Shown here in pieces: positions 35,938 to 43,792 of a stretch of 64,000 nt of DNA (position 1 is the first letter of the stretch; each line of letters starts with the position of its first letter). The stretch is taken from assembly GCF_007676705.1 (NCBI RefSeq), contig NZ_VEBF01000002.1:1178001-1242000 (forward strand). The letters are read 5' to 3'. A program made the translations under genes and the position numbers. The notes beneath the pieces are model-generated. The model searched no databases. It saw only the letters and a list, made by a program, of their open reading frames with translations, and was not told the origin of the DNA. Source of the stretch: Paenibacillus xylanexedens (GTDB taxonomy: Bacteria; Bacillota; Bacilli; Paenibacillales; Paenibacillaceae).

Positions 35938-36864
35938 CTATTTACGTAATTTCGGATCGAGCGCGTCGCGCAAACCATCACCGAGCAAGTTAAATGCAAG
36001 CATAGTCAGAACCATCAGACCTGCCGGGAACCACATCCGCCAAGGATACAGCGTCCAGCCTGTGAGTGCGTCATTGATCATGGATCCCAGGGATGATCTC
36101 GGTGCAGATACACCAAGTCCGAGGAAGCTCAGAAACGCCTCAGCAAAAATCGCATTAGGAATTGACAATGTCAAAGTTACGATAATCGGGCCAATCGCAT
36201 TTGGCAACAAGTGGCGGAACAATTGACGTCCTGTACTTGCACCCATGGAGCGGGCCGCGAGAATGAAGTCTCTGTTTTTGAGTTGCATAATCTCACCACG
36301 TACAATCCAAGACATACTGATCCAGCCTGTAATGGTGAGGGCAATGATGATGGTTGTCAGACTTGGTTCCAATACAACCAGCAACAAGATAACAACGAGC
36401 ATGTAAGGCAGGGAGTACAGAATCTCAGAGAACTTGTTCATGATACCATCAACACGTCCGCCGTAGTAACCCATAATTGCACCATAGATTACACCAATAA
36501 CAAGGTCAATCAGAGCTGCTGCCAAACCTACAGTAAGAGATACACGGGCACCAACCCATGTTCTTACCCACACGTCACGACCCAGGTCGTCTGTACCAAA
36601 CCAGTGCTCGGCACTAGGTGCTGCGTTGGCATTCATCAAATCATTGGAATAATAATTATAACTTGTAAACAAAGAAGTTGGACCAATCAAAGCGAAAATC
36701 ACGACAAGAACCAACACACTCAGACTGATCATTGCAGCCTTATTGGTTGCAAGTCTGTACATGGCATCTTTAAAAAGGGATACACTTTCTTGCGGTTTAA
36801 CCGCTGCCTGACTAGTCAGGTTCGTGTTCGCCGTTTCATTCTTTTTATTATTCGTGCCAGACAA
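35938..36864 (-). CDS. Peptide ABC transporter permease, OppC/DppC type
   Basis: An inner-membrane permease with the N-terminal OppC_N segment (SVLVLVVIFALIGPTSLF after KAAMISL), FGTDDLGRDVWVRTWVGARVSL, and the EAA-type coupling loop ILAARSMGASTGRQLFRHLLPNAIGPI that contacts the ATPase. The C-terminal AEAFLSFLGLGVSAPRSSLG block is diagnostic. About six transmembrane helices in 308 aa. TTG start with GGGGG upstream, 2 bp after oppB and 17 bp before the ATPase gene. Confidence 0.94.
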   Translation of the reverse strand: MSGTNNKKNETANTNLTSQAAVKPQESVSLFKDAMYRLATNKAAMISLSVLVLVVIFALIGPTSLFTSYNYYSNDLMNANAAPSAEHWFGTDDLGRDVWVRTWVGARVSLTVGLAAALIDLVIGVIYGAIMGYYGGRVDGIMNKFSEILYSLPYMLVVILLLVVLEPSLTTIIIALTITGWISMSWIVRGEIMQLKNRDFILAARSMGASTGRQLFRHLLPNAIGPIIVTLTLSIPNAIFAEAFLSFLGLGVSAPRSSLGSMINDALTGWTLYPWRMWFPAGLMVLTMLAFNLLGDGLRDALDPKLRK

Positions 36865-36866
36865 CG

Positions 36867-37799
36867 TTATGCCCCCTTCCGGCTTTCCAGCTTAATTCTA
36901 GGATCAATTAGTACATAAGCGATATCCGTCAGGAAGCGTGCCAACATGAGGAGAATACCATAGAAAATCGTGATTCCCATAATCATGGTGTAATCCCGGT
37001 TAGTGATGCTTTCTACGAATACTTTACCAATTCCCCCGATGTTAAAGATCTGTTCAATAACAACGGAACCTGTAATGATGTTTGCTGTCATTGGACCAAC
37101 ATAAGTTACTACCGGTAAAATACCATTACGTACAACGTGTTTAAACATAATCGCTGGCCATTTCAAACCTTTGGCCTTAGCCGTTTTGATATAATCGGCA
37201 TGTAAAACTTCCAGCATGCTGGAACGCGTCAAACGTGCAATAAAGGCAATTGGTGATGCAGACAGTGCTGCAACAGGGAGCACATAGTCAAGTGGTCCAT
37301 CGAAGCCCATAACGTTGAACCATCCCAATTTGAAAGCAAAGACATATTGCAATAACGATGCAAGCAAGAAGCTCGGAACAGCAATACCTATGACAGCGAC
37401 GACCATGGTGACATCATCAATCAATTTGCGGTGATAAACTGCTGCGAGAAGACCCAACAATACACCAACAATAATGGAGATAAGGATTGCAAAGATCCCA
37501 AGCTTCAGTGAAGCTGTGAATGTTTGAGTAATCATGTCCGTTACATCCTGGTTCAGATACCTCATAGAAACGCCGAAATCCCCTTTAAGGATTCCACCCA
37601 TATACTTCAGGTATTGTTCATACATCGGTTTATCCAAACCGTACTTAACTTCTAAAAGTGCACGAATTTCTGGCGATAGTTTTTTTTCTGCTGTAAACGG
37701 GTCACCAGGAATGGCCTTCATCAGGAAGAAAGTCAGCGATGCGAGTATGAAAAGCGATAGCAGCATAAATAATAGTTTTTTCAACACATACTTAACCAA
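36867..37799 (-). CDS. Peptide ABC transporter permease, OppB/DppB type
   Basis: Inner-membrane permease partner of OppC. The N-terminus VKYVLKKLLFMLLSLFILASLTFFLMKAIPGDPF is the classic OppB leader helix. The coupling loop ADYIKTAKAKGLKWPAIMFKHVVRNGILP and the end FVESITNRDYTMIMGITIF are intact. The TTG at 37799 has GGAGGTG 8 nt upstream and gives 310 aa, the family length; the frame stays open to 37949 but that extension is AT-rich and lies over a hairpin, so it is not used. Confidence 0.92.
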   Translation of the reverse strand: MVKYVLKKLLFMLLSLFILASLTFFLMKAIPGDPFTAEKKLSPEIRALLEVKYGLDKPMYEQYLKYMGGILKGDFGVSMRYLNQDVTDMITQTFTASLKLGIFAILISIIVGVLLGLLAAVYHRKLIDDVTMVVAVIGIAVPSFLLASLLQYVFAFKLGWFNVMGFDGPLDYVLPVAALSASPIAFIARLTRSSMLEVLHADYIKTAKAKGLKWPAIMFKHVVRNGILPVVTYVGPMTANIITGSVVIEQIFNIGGIGKVFVESITNRDYTMIMGITIFYGILLMLARFLTDIAYVLIDPRIKLESRKGA

Positions 37800-37918
37800 C
37801 CCTTGCACACCTCCACAAACAATATTTTGTATACAAATCGATTGTAGAATTAGACAGAAATAAAGTCCAATCCATTTATCGGAAATTTCAAGAATTATAA
37901 GGAAAATCGGTGCACATA

Positions 37919-37962
37919 CAAAAAAATCGGGATATATATGGAATTCCACATATATATCCCGA
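37919..37962 (-). terminator. Attenuator-like hairpin between oppA and oppB
   Basis: The minus strand shows TCGGGATATATATG (37962 downward) pairing with CATATATATCCCGA, with GTGGAATTC-containing loop, followed by TTTTTTTG. It sits 28 bp after the oppA stop and 120 bp before oppB. Partial termination here would give many more copies of the binding protein than of the membrane complex, as is common in such operons; the stem also protects the oppA 3' end. Confidence 0.8.
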
Positions 37963-37989
37963 AGTAATCATATTAGACTTCAGAACAAC

Positions 37990-39687
37990 TTATTTCTCTT
38001 CCAGATATGCACGCGTGAAGTCAATAGCTCCACTGAAATCAAGTTGTACGCCTTTCAGGTAAGGCTTGGTCAAAGATACGTTAGTGTAGTAATAGATTGG
38101 CAAAACGCCCATTTCATCTTGAATCAGGATTTTCTCAGCGTCAGCAAATGCAGCCATACGTGTAGCTGGATCAGCAGATTTTACAGTTTCTTTAACATCT
38201 TTGTCATACTGTTCGTTGCTGAATTTGGAATCATTGTTTGTGTTTCCAGTAGTCCACATTTCCAAGAAGTTGTATGGATCGTTGTAGTCAGCAGACCAAC
38301 CTGCACGAGCTACTTGGAAGTTTTGATTTTGACGGTTCTCAAGGAATACGCCCCACTCTTGGTTTTCTGTTTTCACATCAACACCAAGATTTTGTTTCCA
38401 CATGTCAGCAACCGCCAAAGCGATTTTTGCGTGACCATCACTAGTATTGTAGATCAAAGTAACAGCTGGCAATGTTGTGTAACCTTCTTCTTTCATACCT
38501 TCAGCAAGCAATGCTTTTGCTTCGTCCACATTTTCTGTGAAGTAATCGTCTTTGTGCTCATCACGGAATTCGCCGTTTTCACCACGGATACCTGGAGGTA
38601 CAAAGCCGAATGCTGGAATTTGTCCACCTTGTGTTACTTTGTCAACAATCAGTTGACGGTTAATGGACATTGCAAATGCTTTACGGATTTTAACGTTGTT
38701 AAATGGTGCTTCGTTTACGTTGAACTGGTAGTAGTAAGTACTTGCAATACCAGTAGCTTTGAACTCGTCCGGCAATTCCGCTTTTACAGAAGGAATTTGG
38801 TCGGATGGAATTTCACCGTTAGGTGCACCAGTGTAGTCCAATTGTCCTGATTTGTAAGCTTGCAGTTCGGAAGCACTGCTGTTAGTCAGAGACATATCGA
38901 TTTGAGCCAATTTAATATCGGCAGCTGCATGGTAACTATCGTTTTTCTTCACAACAATTTTTTGACCTTTAGCGTATTGATCCATTACGAATGGTCCGTT
39001 AACGATCATGTTTTTGTAGTCTGTGAAGAATTTGTCATTCGTGTCAGCAGATGCATGTACTGGGTAGTACGTGTAGAATGCTGTCAGACCCAAGAAGTAA
39101 GGTGTTGGGTTTTCCAACGTTACTTCCAATGTGTGCTCATCAGTAGCTTTAACGCCTACTTGTGAGAAATCTGTGATTTTAGTACCAGTGTATGTTTCAT
39201 CTTTGCTGAGGTTGTAACCTTCAGCACCTTTGATGTAGTACAATTGGTATGCATATGGAGAAGCTGTTTCCGGTTTCAAAGCACGTTCCCAAGAACGAAC
39301 AAAGTCTTCGGCAGTGATTGCATCACCGTTGCTCCATTTTGCTTCCGGGTTCAGGTTAAAAACATATTTCAACCCATCTTCGGAGATTGTCCAGTCTTTA
39401 GCAACACCTGGAGCTTCTTTACCATCAGCATCGATGCGAACAAGACCTTCATACAAGAATTTCAGAACTGTGTTGGTTTGGCTATCTTTTGCTTGAGCCG
39501 GGTCCAACGTAGGAGGTTCAGCTGACAGGTTGATTTTCAGGATTTGATCTTTAGCAAGACCATTTCCTTCGTTTGCAGAACCAGTATCGGTGTTACCTGT
39601 GCCTTCGTTTTTCGATCCGCACGCTGCAAGTACGGTACCGAACGCCAAAATCAGCGTCAAAAGGACTAATAGACTTTTCCTTTTCAT
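37990..39687 (-). CDS. Oligopeptide-binding lipoprotein, OppA/DppA type
   Basis: Extracellular substrate-binding lipoprotein (SBP_bac_5 family) of the adjacent ABC importer. The signal peptide ends in lipobox LAAC with C23 as the lipidated residue, followed by a Gly/Asn/Glu-rich spacer. Family blocks: SAEPPTLDPAQAKDSQTNTV, LKYVFNLNPEAKWSNGDAITAEDFVRSWERAL, NGPFVMDQYAKGQKIVVKKN, RKAFAMSINRQ and the C-terminal YYYTNVSLTKPYLKGV. 565 aa. First gene of the operon; the 153 bp upstream hold a terminator and an AT-rich promoter zone. Confidence 0.95.
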   Translation of the reverse strand: MKRKSLLVLLTLILAFGTVLAACGSKNEGTGNTDTGSANEGNGLAKDQILKINLSAEPPTLDPAQAKDSQTNTVLKFLYEGLVRIDADGKEAPGVAKDWTISEDGLKYVFNLNPEAKWSNGDAITAEDFVRSWERALKPETASPYAYQLYYIKGAEGYNLSKDETYTGTKITDFSQVGVKATDEHTLEVTLENPTPYFLGLTAFYTYYPVHASADTNDKFFTDYKNMIVNGPFVMDQYAKGQKIVVKKNDSYHAAADIKLAQIDMSLTNSSASELQAYKSGQLDYTGAPNGEIPSDQIPSVKAELPDEFKATGIASTYYYQFNVNEAPFNNVKIRKAFAMSINRQLIVDKVTQGGQIPAFGFVPPGIRGENGEFRDEHKDDYFTENVDEAKALLAEGMKEEGYTTLPAVTLIYNTSDGHAKIALAVADMWKQNLGVDVKTENQEWGVFLENRQNQNFQVARAGWSADYNDPYNFLEMWTTGNTNNDSKFSNEQYDKDVKETVKSADPATRMAAFADAEKILIQDEMGVLPIYYYTNVSLTKPYLKGVQLDFSGAIDFTRAYLEEK

Positions 39688-39747
39688 CTAACACGTTCCC
39701 CCTAAATTGATATGGTTTATATGTTTATAGATTATACAACCACCGGT

Positions 39748-39790
39748 CAAAAAAATCTACATTACTTTTTCAGAAAGTAATGTTTTTTTC
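39748..39790 (-). terminator. Terminator after the panE-DUF3397 unit, possibly bidirectional
   Basis: CATTACTTT (39760-39768) pairs perfectly with AAAGTAATG (39774-39782). On the minus strand it is followed by TAGATTTTTTTG, ending the panE/DUF3397 transcript. The plus-strand side also carries seven T. It lies upstream of oppA, insulating that operon. Confidence 0.82.
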
Positions 39791-39840
39791 AGTTTTCGAC
39801 AAAATCGACACATTTTTTAGCCCTTTTGCGTTATGTATCC

Positions 39841-40215
39841 TCACATCTGTTGCATGAAGTATCTAATTAATCCAAATAAAGTAAACAAAACATACCCGAA
39901 ACTCATAATGATGAAGGCCATGCGCCATACGGCCCGGAACATTCTACCCCCATCGACCTTCCCCTTTAGTCGATTTTGCGCACCCCCGATGAATCCAAGT
40001 GCTAGTAGTATGAGTAATAGTGTCAGATAAAAACCAAAATTCGATTCAAATGTTAAGTTGAATAACGCCGAAACTGAAAATACAAGAAAAAAAGTGGTTA
40101 CATCCATTGCTGTCCGCATTGCTGTGCGTTTGTCTTTTTTCCATGCGTACATGCCCCAATATACAAGAAAGAACGGAAAAAAGGGTAGTATGCTTAAAAC
40201 AATAAAAAGTCCCAT
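39841..40215 (-). CDS. DUF3397 membrane protein
   Basis: A 124-residue membrane protein with four hydrophobic segments (FIVLSILPFFPFFLVYWGMYAW, TTFFLVFSVSALFN, GFYLTLLLILLALGFIGGAQ, MAFIIMSFGYVLFTLFGLIRYFM) separated by short basic loops. The arrangement fits the DUF3397 family, which in Bacillaceae also sits near panE and the bshC-mraZ region. No function is known. It lies 17 bp after panE, so it is very likely in the same transcript. Confidence 0.8.
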   Translation of the reverse strand: MGLFIVLSILPFFPFFLVYWGMYAWKKDKRTAMRTAMDVTTFFLVFSVSALFNLTFESNFGFYLTLLLILLALGFIGGAQNRLKGKVDGGRMFRAVWRMAFIIMSFGYVLFTLFGLIRYFMQQM

Positions 40216-40232
40216 TAACTCACTCCTTCCGG

Positions 40233-41174
40233 TTACAATCCTTCAATCAGATCAAGCAGTATTCCATGTGTAGGTGCAGCAAGGCCTGACTTATGTGCCA
40301 TCCTTACGATATGTCCGTTGATTGATCCGACTTCTGTACCACGTCCTTGAAGAACATCTGCAAGCATAGAGGAAGTATTCGAGGCTGTGGAACGACAGAC
40401 ACTAATCAGTTGCTCCCACATATCCTGATCTAGGTGTATTCCACTTGCGGAGTAGATCACCAATGTTTCATCATATAACTGGCGCATAAACCGCTTACGT
40501 TCTTCCTTGTTGATTAATTCACCATTGGGAATACGCCAGAGTGCCGTAAGCGGGTTAATGACCGCGTTGATCAACAGTTTCCTGTATATCAGCTTATCGA
40601 TTTCATTCGACACTGTACAGTCAAATCCTGCCTGCTGCATAAGTCTCAATAGAGTAAATGTTTTCTCCATCTCTATAGATGTAGAAGCTTCTATATCTAT
40701 GTTACGATTTCCTAGTCTGGTTTCACCTGTGCCTGCACGAGTCACCTGGTACTCGGTACGCTTTGCCCCCTCTGTGGTAATCGCGCTACATATAAGTGAA
40801 TGCGGCAAAGCAGCTTGTAGTTTCTCCAGATGGCCCATCCCATTTTGAAAACACGCGATATTCAGCACCTGATCTTTCAATAGACTAATCTCATGAATGA
40901 AATCGTCAATGCTTGTTTGCTTAACCATTAGCAGTAACCATTCTCCAGGCGTGCGCTCCCATGTGTCAGACAGCTCATTGATCGGTTTGGCCTGTATCTG
41001 ATCCGGTTGTATATGTATCTTCCTATCTTGTTCCACGATAGTTACTCCAATACGGTTTAGTAGGTCTGCCTGAGCAGTTGTTCGGGTCCAAAATCGAACC
41101 TGATTACCCGCCGCGAGCAGTTTTCCGCCATACAAAAGACCCAGCGATCCTGCTCCTACAACGTCAATGATCAT
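40233..41174 (-). CDS. panE: 2-dehydropantoate 2-reductase (ketopantoate reductase)
   Basis: NADPH-dependent reduction of ketopantoate to pantoate in pantothenate/CoA synthesis. Residues 1-20 hold the Rossmann motif VVGAGSLGLLYGGKL. The catalytic-domain block NEIDKLIYRKLLINAVINPLTALWRIPNGE contains the conserved lysines and Asn, and the C-terminus has SSMLADVLQGRGTEVGSINGHIV, the family's substrate-binding signature. 313 aa, ATG start. Its location next to bshC is as in Bacillus. Confidence 0.93.
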   Translation of the reverse strand: MIIDVVGAGSLGLLYGGKLLAAGNQVRFWTRTTAQADLLNRIGVTIVEQDRKIHIQPDQIQAKPINELSDTWERTPGEWLLLMVKQTSIDDFIHEISLLKDQVLNIACFQNGMGHLEKLQAALPHSLICSAITTEGAKRTEYQVTRAGTGETRLGNRNIDIEASTSIEMEKTFTLLRLMQQAGFDCTVSNEIDKLIYRKLLINAVINPLTALWRIPNGELINKEERKRFMRQLYDETLVIYSASGIHLDQDMWEQLISVCRSTASNTSSMLADVLQGRGTEVGSINGHIVRMAHKSGLAAPTHGILLDLIEGL

Positions 41175-41242
41175 AAGATTCGCTCCTCTCAGCTTCAGTA
41201 GTTACTCTCATTTTATCTATCATAGAACAAAAACAGCAAACT

Positions 41243-41288
41243 AAAAACCCGTCATACCTACCGTCATGTAACGGAGGTGTGGCGGGTT
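41243..41288 (-). terminator. Rho-independent terminator after rsfA
   Basis: Minus-strand hairpin with outer stem AACCCG/CGGGTT and inner stem CCTCCGT/ACGGTAGG around ACATG, followed by TTTTAG. It lies 37-82 bp past the rsfA stop, before panE. Confidence 0.75.
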
Positions 41289-41324
41289 CATATCTGAGTT
41301 TCGCAAATCAAACACTTGTTCTTA

Positions 41325-41975
41325 CTATTCAATCCGTTCCAGGTTCCCGTTGGCATCCATCTTGAAACGTGTTTTGAGTTCCTCTTCTTCTTCGGACAAA
41401 AATGCGAGTCTGCGAGCCCGATCCATAATCTGAATCAAAGCCTTATAATCGTCATTCACCACACGGTAATCCGTCTGTACTTCGTTCACTTCCTTGGAGA
41501 GACGGTCATTCTCGCAGCGCAGTTCAAGCAATTCATCTTCTTTCTCCCGAAGTTCCTTTTCCAGCATCTTGAGCTGACGACTACTCTCCTGCACTGTTCC
41601 TTTCCATTGTCGCAGGAAGCGAATTACTGCATCCATAGATAATGAATCGTCCGAAATCCCATCTGATTTGTACAGATGTTCTTCGGTATCCAGTGTAGAC
41701 AGAGCTGCAACCTGCGGTCCCAGCATAGCCGGCTGCTTTCTGAGATAACTACGTTTTTGCCGTTGTGCCTTAGCATTGCTGATGGCAGACTCATACTTTT
41801 TACGCACACAACTGTTCCAGCGAAAACCGCATGCGGCAGAAGTTCTGCCTATTTTTTCGCCCACCTCTTCAAAAGCGGCCAGTTGTGTACTGCCTTCCCG
41901 AATATGACGCAAAGTTACCTCAGCCAATATCAAATCGTCCTCTGTACTCCAAGCATCCTGTCTCACTGCAGTCAT
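41325..41975 (-). CDS. rsfA: RsfA-type prespore transcriptional regulator
   Basis: Belongs to the RsfA family; B. subtilis RsfA is a sigma-F-dependent regulator of forespore genes. The N-terminal ~60 residues form a SANT/Myb-like helix-turn-helix (AWSTEDDLILAEVTLRHIREGSTQLAAFEEVGEKIGRTSAACGFRWNSCVRK). The middle is basic (AKAQRQKRSYLRKQP), and residues ~125-200 form a long coiled coil (KMLEKELREKEDELLELRCEND). The ATG at 41975 has AGGAGGG upstream. 216 aa. The exact symbol is uncertain because Paenibacillus-type genomes can hold several paralogues. Confidence 0.85.
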   Translation of the reverse strand: MTAVRQDAWSTEDDLILAEVTLRHIREGSTQLAAFEEVGEKIGRTSAACGFRWNSCVRKKYESAISNAKAQRQKRSYLRKQPAMLGPQVAALSTLDTEEHLYKSDGISDDSLSMDAVIRFLRQWKGTVQESSRQLKMLEKELREKEDELLELRCENDRLSKEVNEVQTDYRVVNDDYKALIQIMDRARRLAFLSEEEEELKTRFKMDANGNLERIE

Positions 41976-42215
41976 GCTATAATACCCTCCTAACAACATC
42001 CTAAAATAACCGTCCGCATTACCGGAAGCCCGGTATGTGAATTAGGTATAAAAGCTGCTTCATTCATTCTTATGCCTCTCATAGAGTTCATAGAATTGAT
42101 TTCATACTAAAATGTATTTCCACATTTAGGCTTGCTCATACGTAACATCTGTAAAACTACTCCCGTTATACTTGCTTTGGGACAAAAAAAGAATTCGCTT
42201 TCATATCCAAATTTG

Positions 42216-42244
42216 TTTACACGTTTTTCCTTTCCCGGTATAAT
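42216..42244 (+). promoter_or_regulatory. Sigma-A promoter of the DUF2626 gene
   Basis: TTTACA (42216-42221), a 17-nt spacer, then TATAAT (42239-42244): one mismatch to the vegetative consensus with ideal spacing. It lies 47 bp upstream of the GTG start. This promoter is the only clear feature in the 315-bp gap 41976-42290 between the divergent rsfA and DUF2626 genes. Confidence 0.85.
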
Positions 42245-42290
42245 GTTGTGTAGACAATCTATGATCGTACTTAGGAGAGGAGGATTTACC

Positions 42291-42527
42291 GTGGCACGCA
42301 TGTTTCGGGTACTCGGGTTCTTCACGCTTGCGATTGGCCTGATGGCTTTTGCGGGAGATCTGGTCGAAATGGCTTTGCTTTTTTTCCTGCAGACTGCGTT
42401 TTTTGTCATTTTGGGATACTTGAAATTCACTGAACGGACGTACATATTGCTCTTCTGGGGTTATATGATCGTGACCTTCACGGGGTTCAGCTACTGGACC
42501 GTATTCCAAATGGGGTTGCCGCTCTAA
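42291..42527 (+). CDS. DUF2626 small membrane protein (YqgY-like)
   Basis: A 78-residue protein starting at GTG with GGAGAGGAGG just upstream (ARMFRVLGFFTLAIGLMAFAGD). Three hydrophobic segments fill nearly the whole length: VLGFFTLAIGLMAFAG, ALLFFLQTAFFVILGYL and YILLFWGYMIVTFTGFSYW. The pattern matches the DUF2626 family of Bacillales, whose function is unknown. It has its own promoter and terminator and so is monocistronic. A longer frame beginning at 42132 has no ribosome-binding site and was not used. Confidence 0.82.
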   Translation: MARMFRVLGFFTLAIGLMAFAGDLVEMALLFFLQTAFFVILGYLKFTERTYILLFWGYMIVTFTGFSYWTVFQMGLPL

Positions 42528-42548
42528 TCCACCTGCAACATCAAAGTG

Positions 42549-42576
42549 ATCCGGCATCAGTCGGATTGCTTTTTTG
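42549..42576 (+). terminator. Weak rho-independent terminator after the DUF2626 gene
   Basis: GATCCG/CGGATT stem with an 8-nt loop (GCATCAGT) followed by GCTTTTTTG. Short, but correctly placed 22 bp after the stop codon. Confidence 0.6.
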
Positions 42577-42649
42577 TTGTTTTCAGAATACATGTTTGTT
42601 CGTGGTGTTATGTAACCACTAAGGATATTTTACGTACTTGTTTCATATA

Positions 42650-42678
42650 TTGTCTGGAAGGCAACAAGCCTGTACTAT
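42650..42678 (+). promoter_or_regulatory. Candidate sigma-A promoter for the 42711 gene
   Basis: TTGTCT (42650-42655), 17 nt, TACTAT (42673-42678). Each hexamer matches 4 of 6 consensus bases with ideal spacing, 33 bp before the GTG start. A modest match; an alternative sigma factor cannot be excluded. Confidence 0.4.
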
Positions 42679-42710
42679 TGTCATTTAGGAAATGGAAAGG
42701 AGAATGATCG

Positions 42711-43790
42711 GTGAAACGTCAATACGGCATTGCCGCCTTTTTATTATGCATCATTTTATTCATACAGCCACCTTCTACCTATGCCTATGGAGAGTCTTCA
42801 CCCGAGGATACACGTGAAATATTGCAAAAAAGTCTATCCATCGTCGAAATCGATCATGAAATCGAACGCATCGCAGAAAGGCAAAAACTGCTGGCTCAAC
42901 AATACGAGACATTATCCGTCCAGCTTCAGGAACAGGAGCAACAGATACATATTCAGCAAGATCGGGCCGGGGCTGTGGTGAGGTCCTACTACACGGGAGA
43001 ACGTGACAGTCTTCTCATGACTGTCTTGGGAGCCAGGTCACTTAAAGACCTGTTCGTATTGTATGATTATTACCAGATCATTATTGGACGCGATCAGGCT
43101 GTGCTGGACAAGTATCAGGACCGTTATCGCAACTTGCAGCAGACTTCCACTCAGATTCATCAAACTACATCAGAATTATCTGAAATGAAGACTAATCTAC
43201 AAAACCAGCGGGAACGTGTAGTCGCCTTGCAAAAAGAAATGGACACCCAAATCGCCACCAGCGGAGATGCGGCAGCGATTCAAAAACTGATGGATGAATT
43301 AACCCTTTATTGGGAGAACATCGGCATCTATGAGGTGAAACGGTATTTCAAAGCATTGGCATCTGCCATGCAGAACCTGCCCGATTTTATTCAAGAGCAC
43401 AATGGAGGCATATCCACAACCGGAACGACGTATACGATTCGAATTGGTCAAGATGAGCTTAATGCTTTTCTTCGTTCTCAGAATCCCATTTTTGAAGACT
43501 TTGCGTTTGAATTCAATCAGGACAAAATCACAGCTTCCGGTCAGCGAGATCAGTTGCAATTAAGCATTGAAGGACATTATACGGTAGAAAATGAACCTCA
43601 AAACTCCATTCGTTTTCATGTAGATAAACTTGTGTTCAATCAGCTTGAATTACCAGACACCACTCGCCGAATGCTGGAAAGAGAGTTCGATCTCGGATTC
43701 TATCCGCAGAAAATCTTATCCTTTGTCAAAGCCACCGATGTTTCAACGAGTGAAGGCGTACTGGAAGTAAAACTTGCTATATCATTTTAA
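42711..43790 (+). CDS. Secreted coiled-coil protein with PcsB/CwlO-like N-terminal region, function unknown
   Basis: 359 aa from a GTG with GAAAGGAG upstream. Residues 1-25 form a Sec signal peptide (cleavage likely after PSTYA). Residues ~33-185 are a long coiled coil containing RAGAVVRSYYTGERDSLLMTVLGARSLKDLFVLYDYYQIII (residues 85-125, quoted in part as SLLMTVLGARSLKDLF), which resembles the coiled-coil region of PcsB/CwlO peptidoglycan-hydrolase regulators. No NlpC/P60, CHAP or M23 catalytic domain follows. Instead residues ~235-359 form a separate beta-rich domain (TIRIGQDELNAFLRSQNP, ITASGQRDQLQLSIEGHYTV, FHVDKLVFNQLELPDTTRRML) that recalls lipid-binding DUF2140/DUF2993 proteins, an inference from pattern only. 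Its 3' end faces the next gene with 2 bp between stops. Confidence 0.75.
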   Translation: MKRQYGIAAFLLCIILFIQPPSTYAYGESSPEDTREILQKSLSIVEIDHEIERIAERQKLLAQQYETLSVQLQEQEQQIHIQQDRAGAVVRSYYTGERDSLLMTVLGARSLKDLFVLYDYYQIIIGRDQAVLDKYQDRYRNLQQTSTQIHQTTSELSEMKTNLQNQRERVVALQKEMDTQIATSGDAAAIQKLMDELTLYWENIGIYEVKRYFKALASAMQNLPDFIQEHNGGISTTGTTYTIRIGQDELNAFLRSQNPIFEDFAFEFNQDKITASGQRDQLQLSIEGHYTVENEPQNSIRFHVDKLVFNQLELPDTTRRMLEREFDLGFYPQKILSFVKATDVSTSEGVLEVKLAISF

Positions 43791-43792
43791 GG

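Noticed and set aside
39700..39760. TTGACC and TATAAT upstream of oppA as a sigma-A promoter
   Set aside because: The two hexamers are only 8 nt apart, so they cannot belong to one promoter; no other convincing -35 was found.
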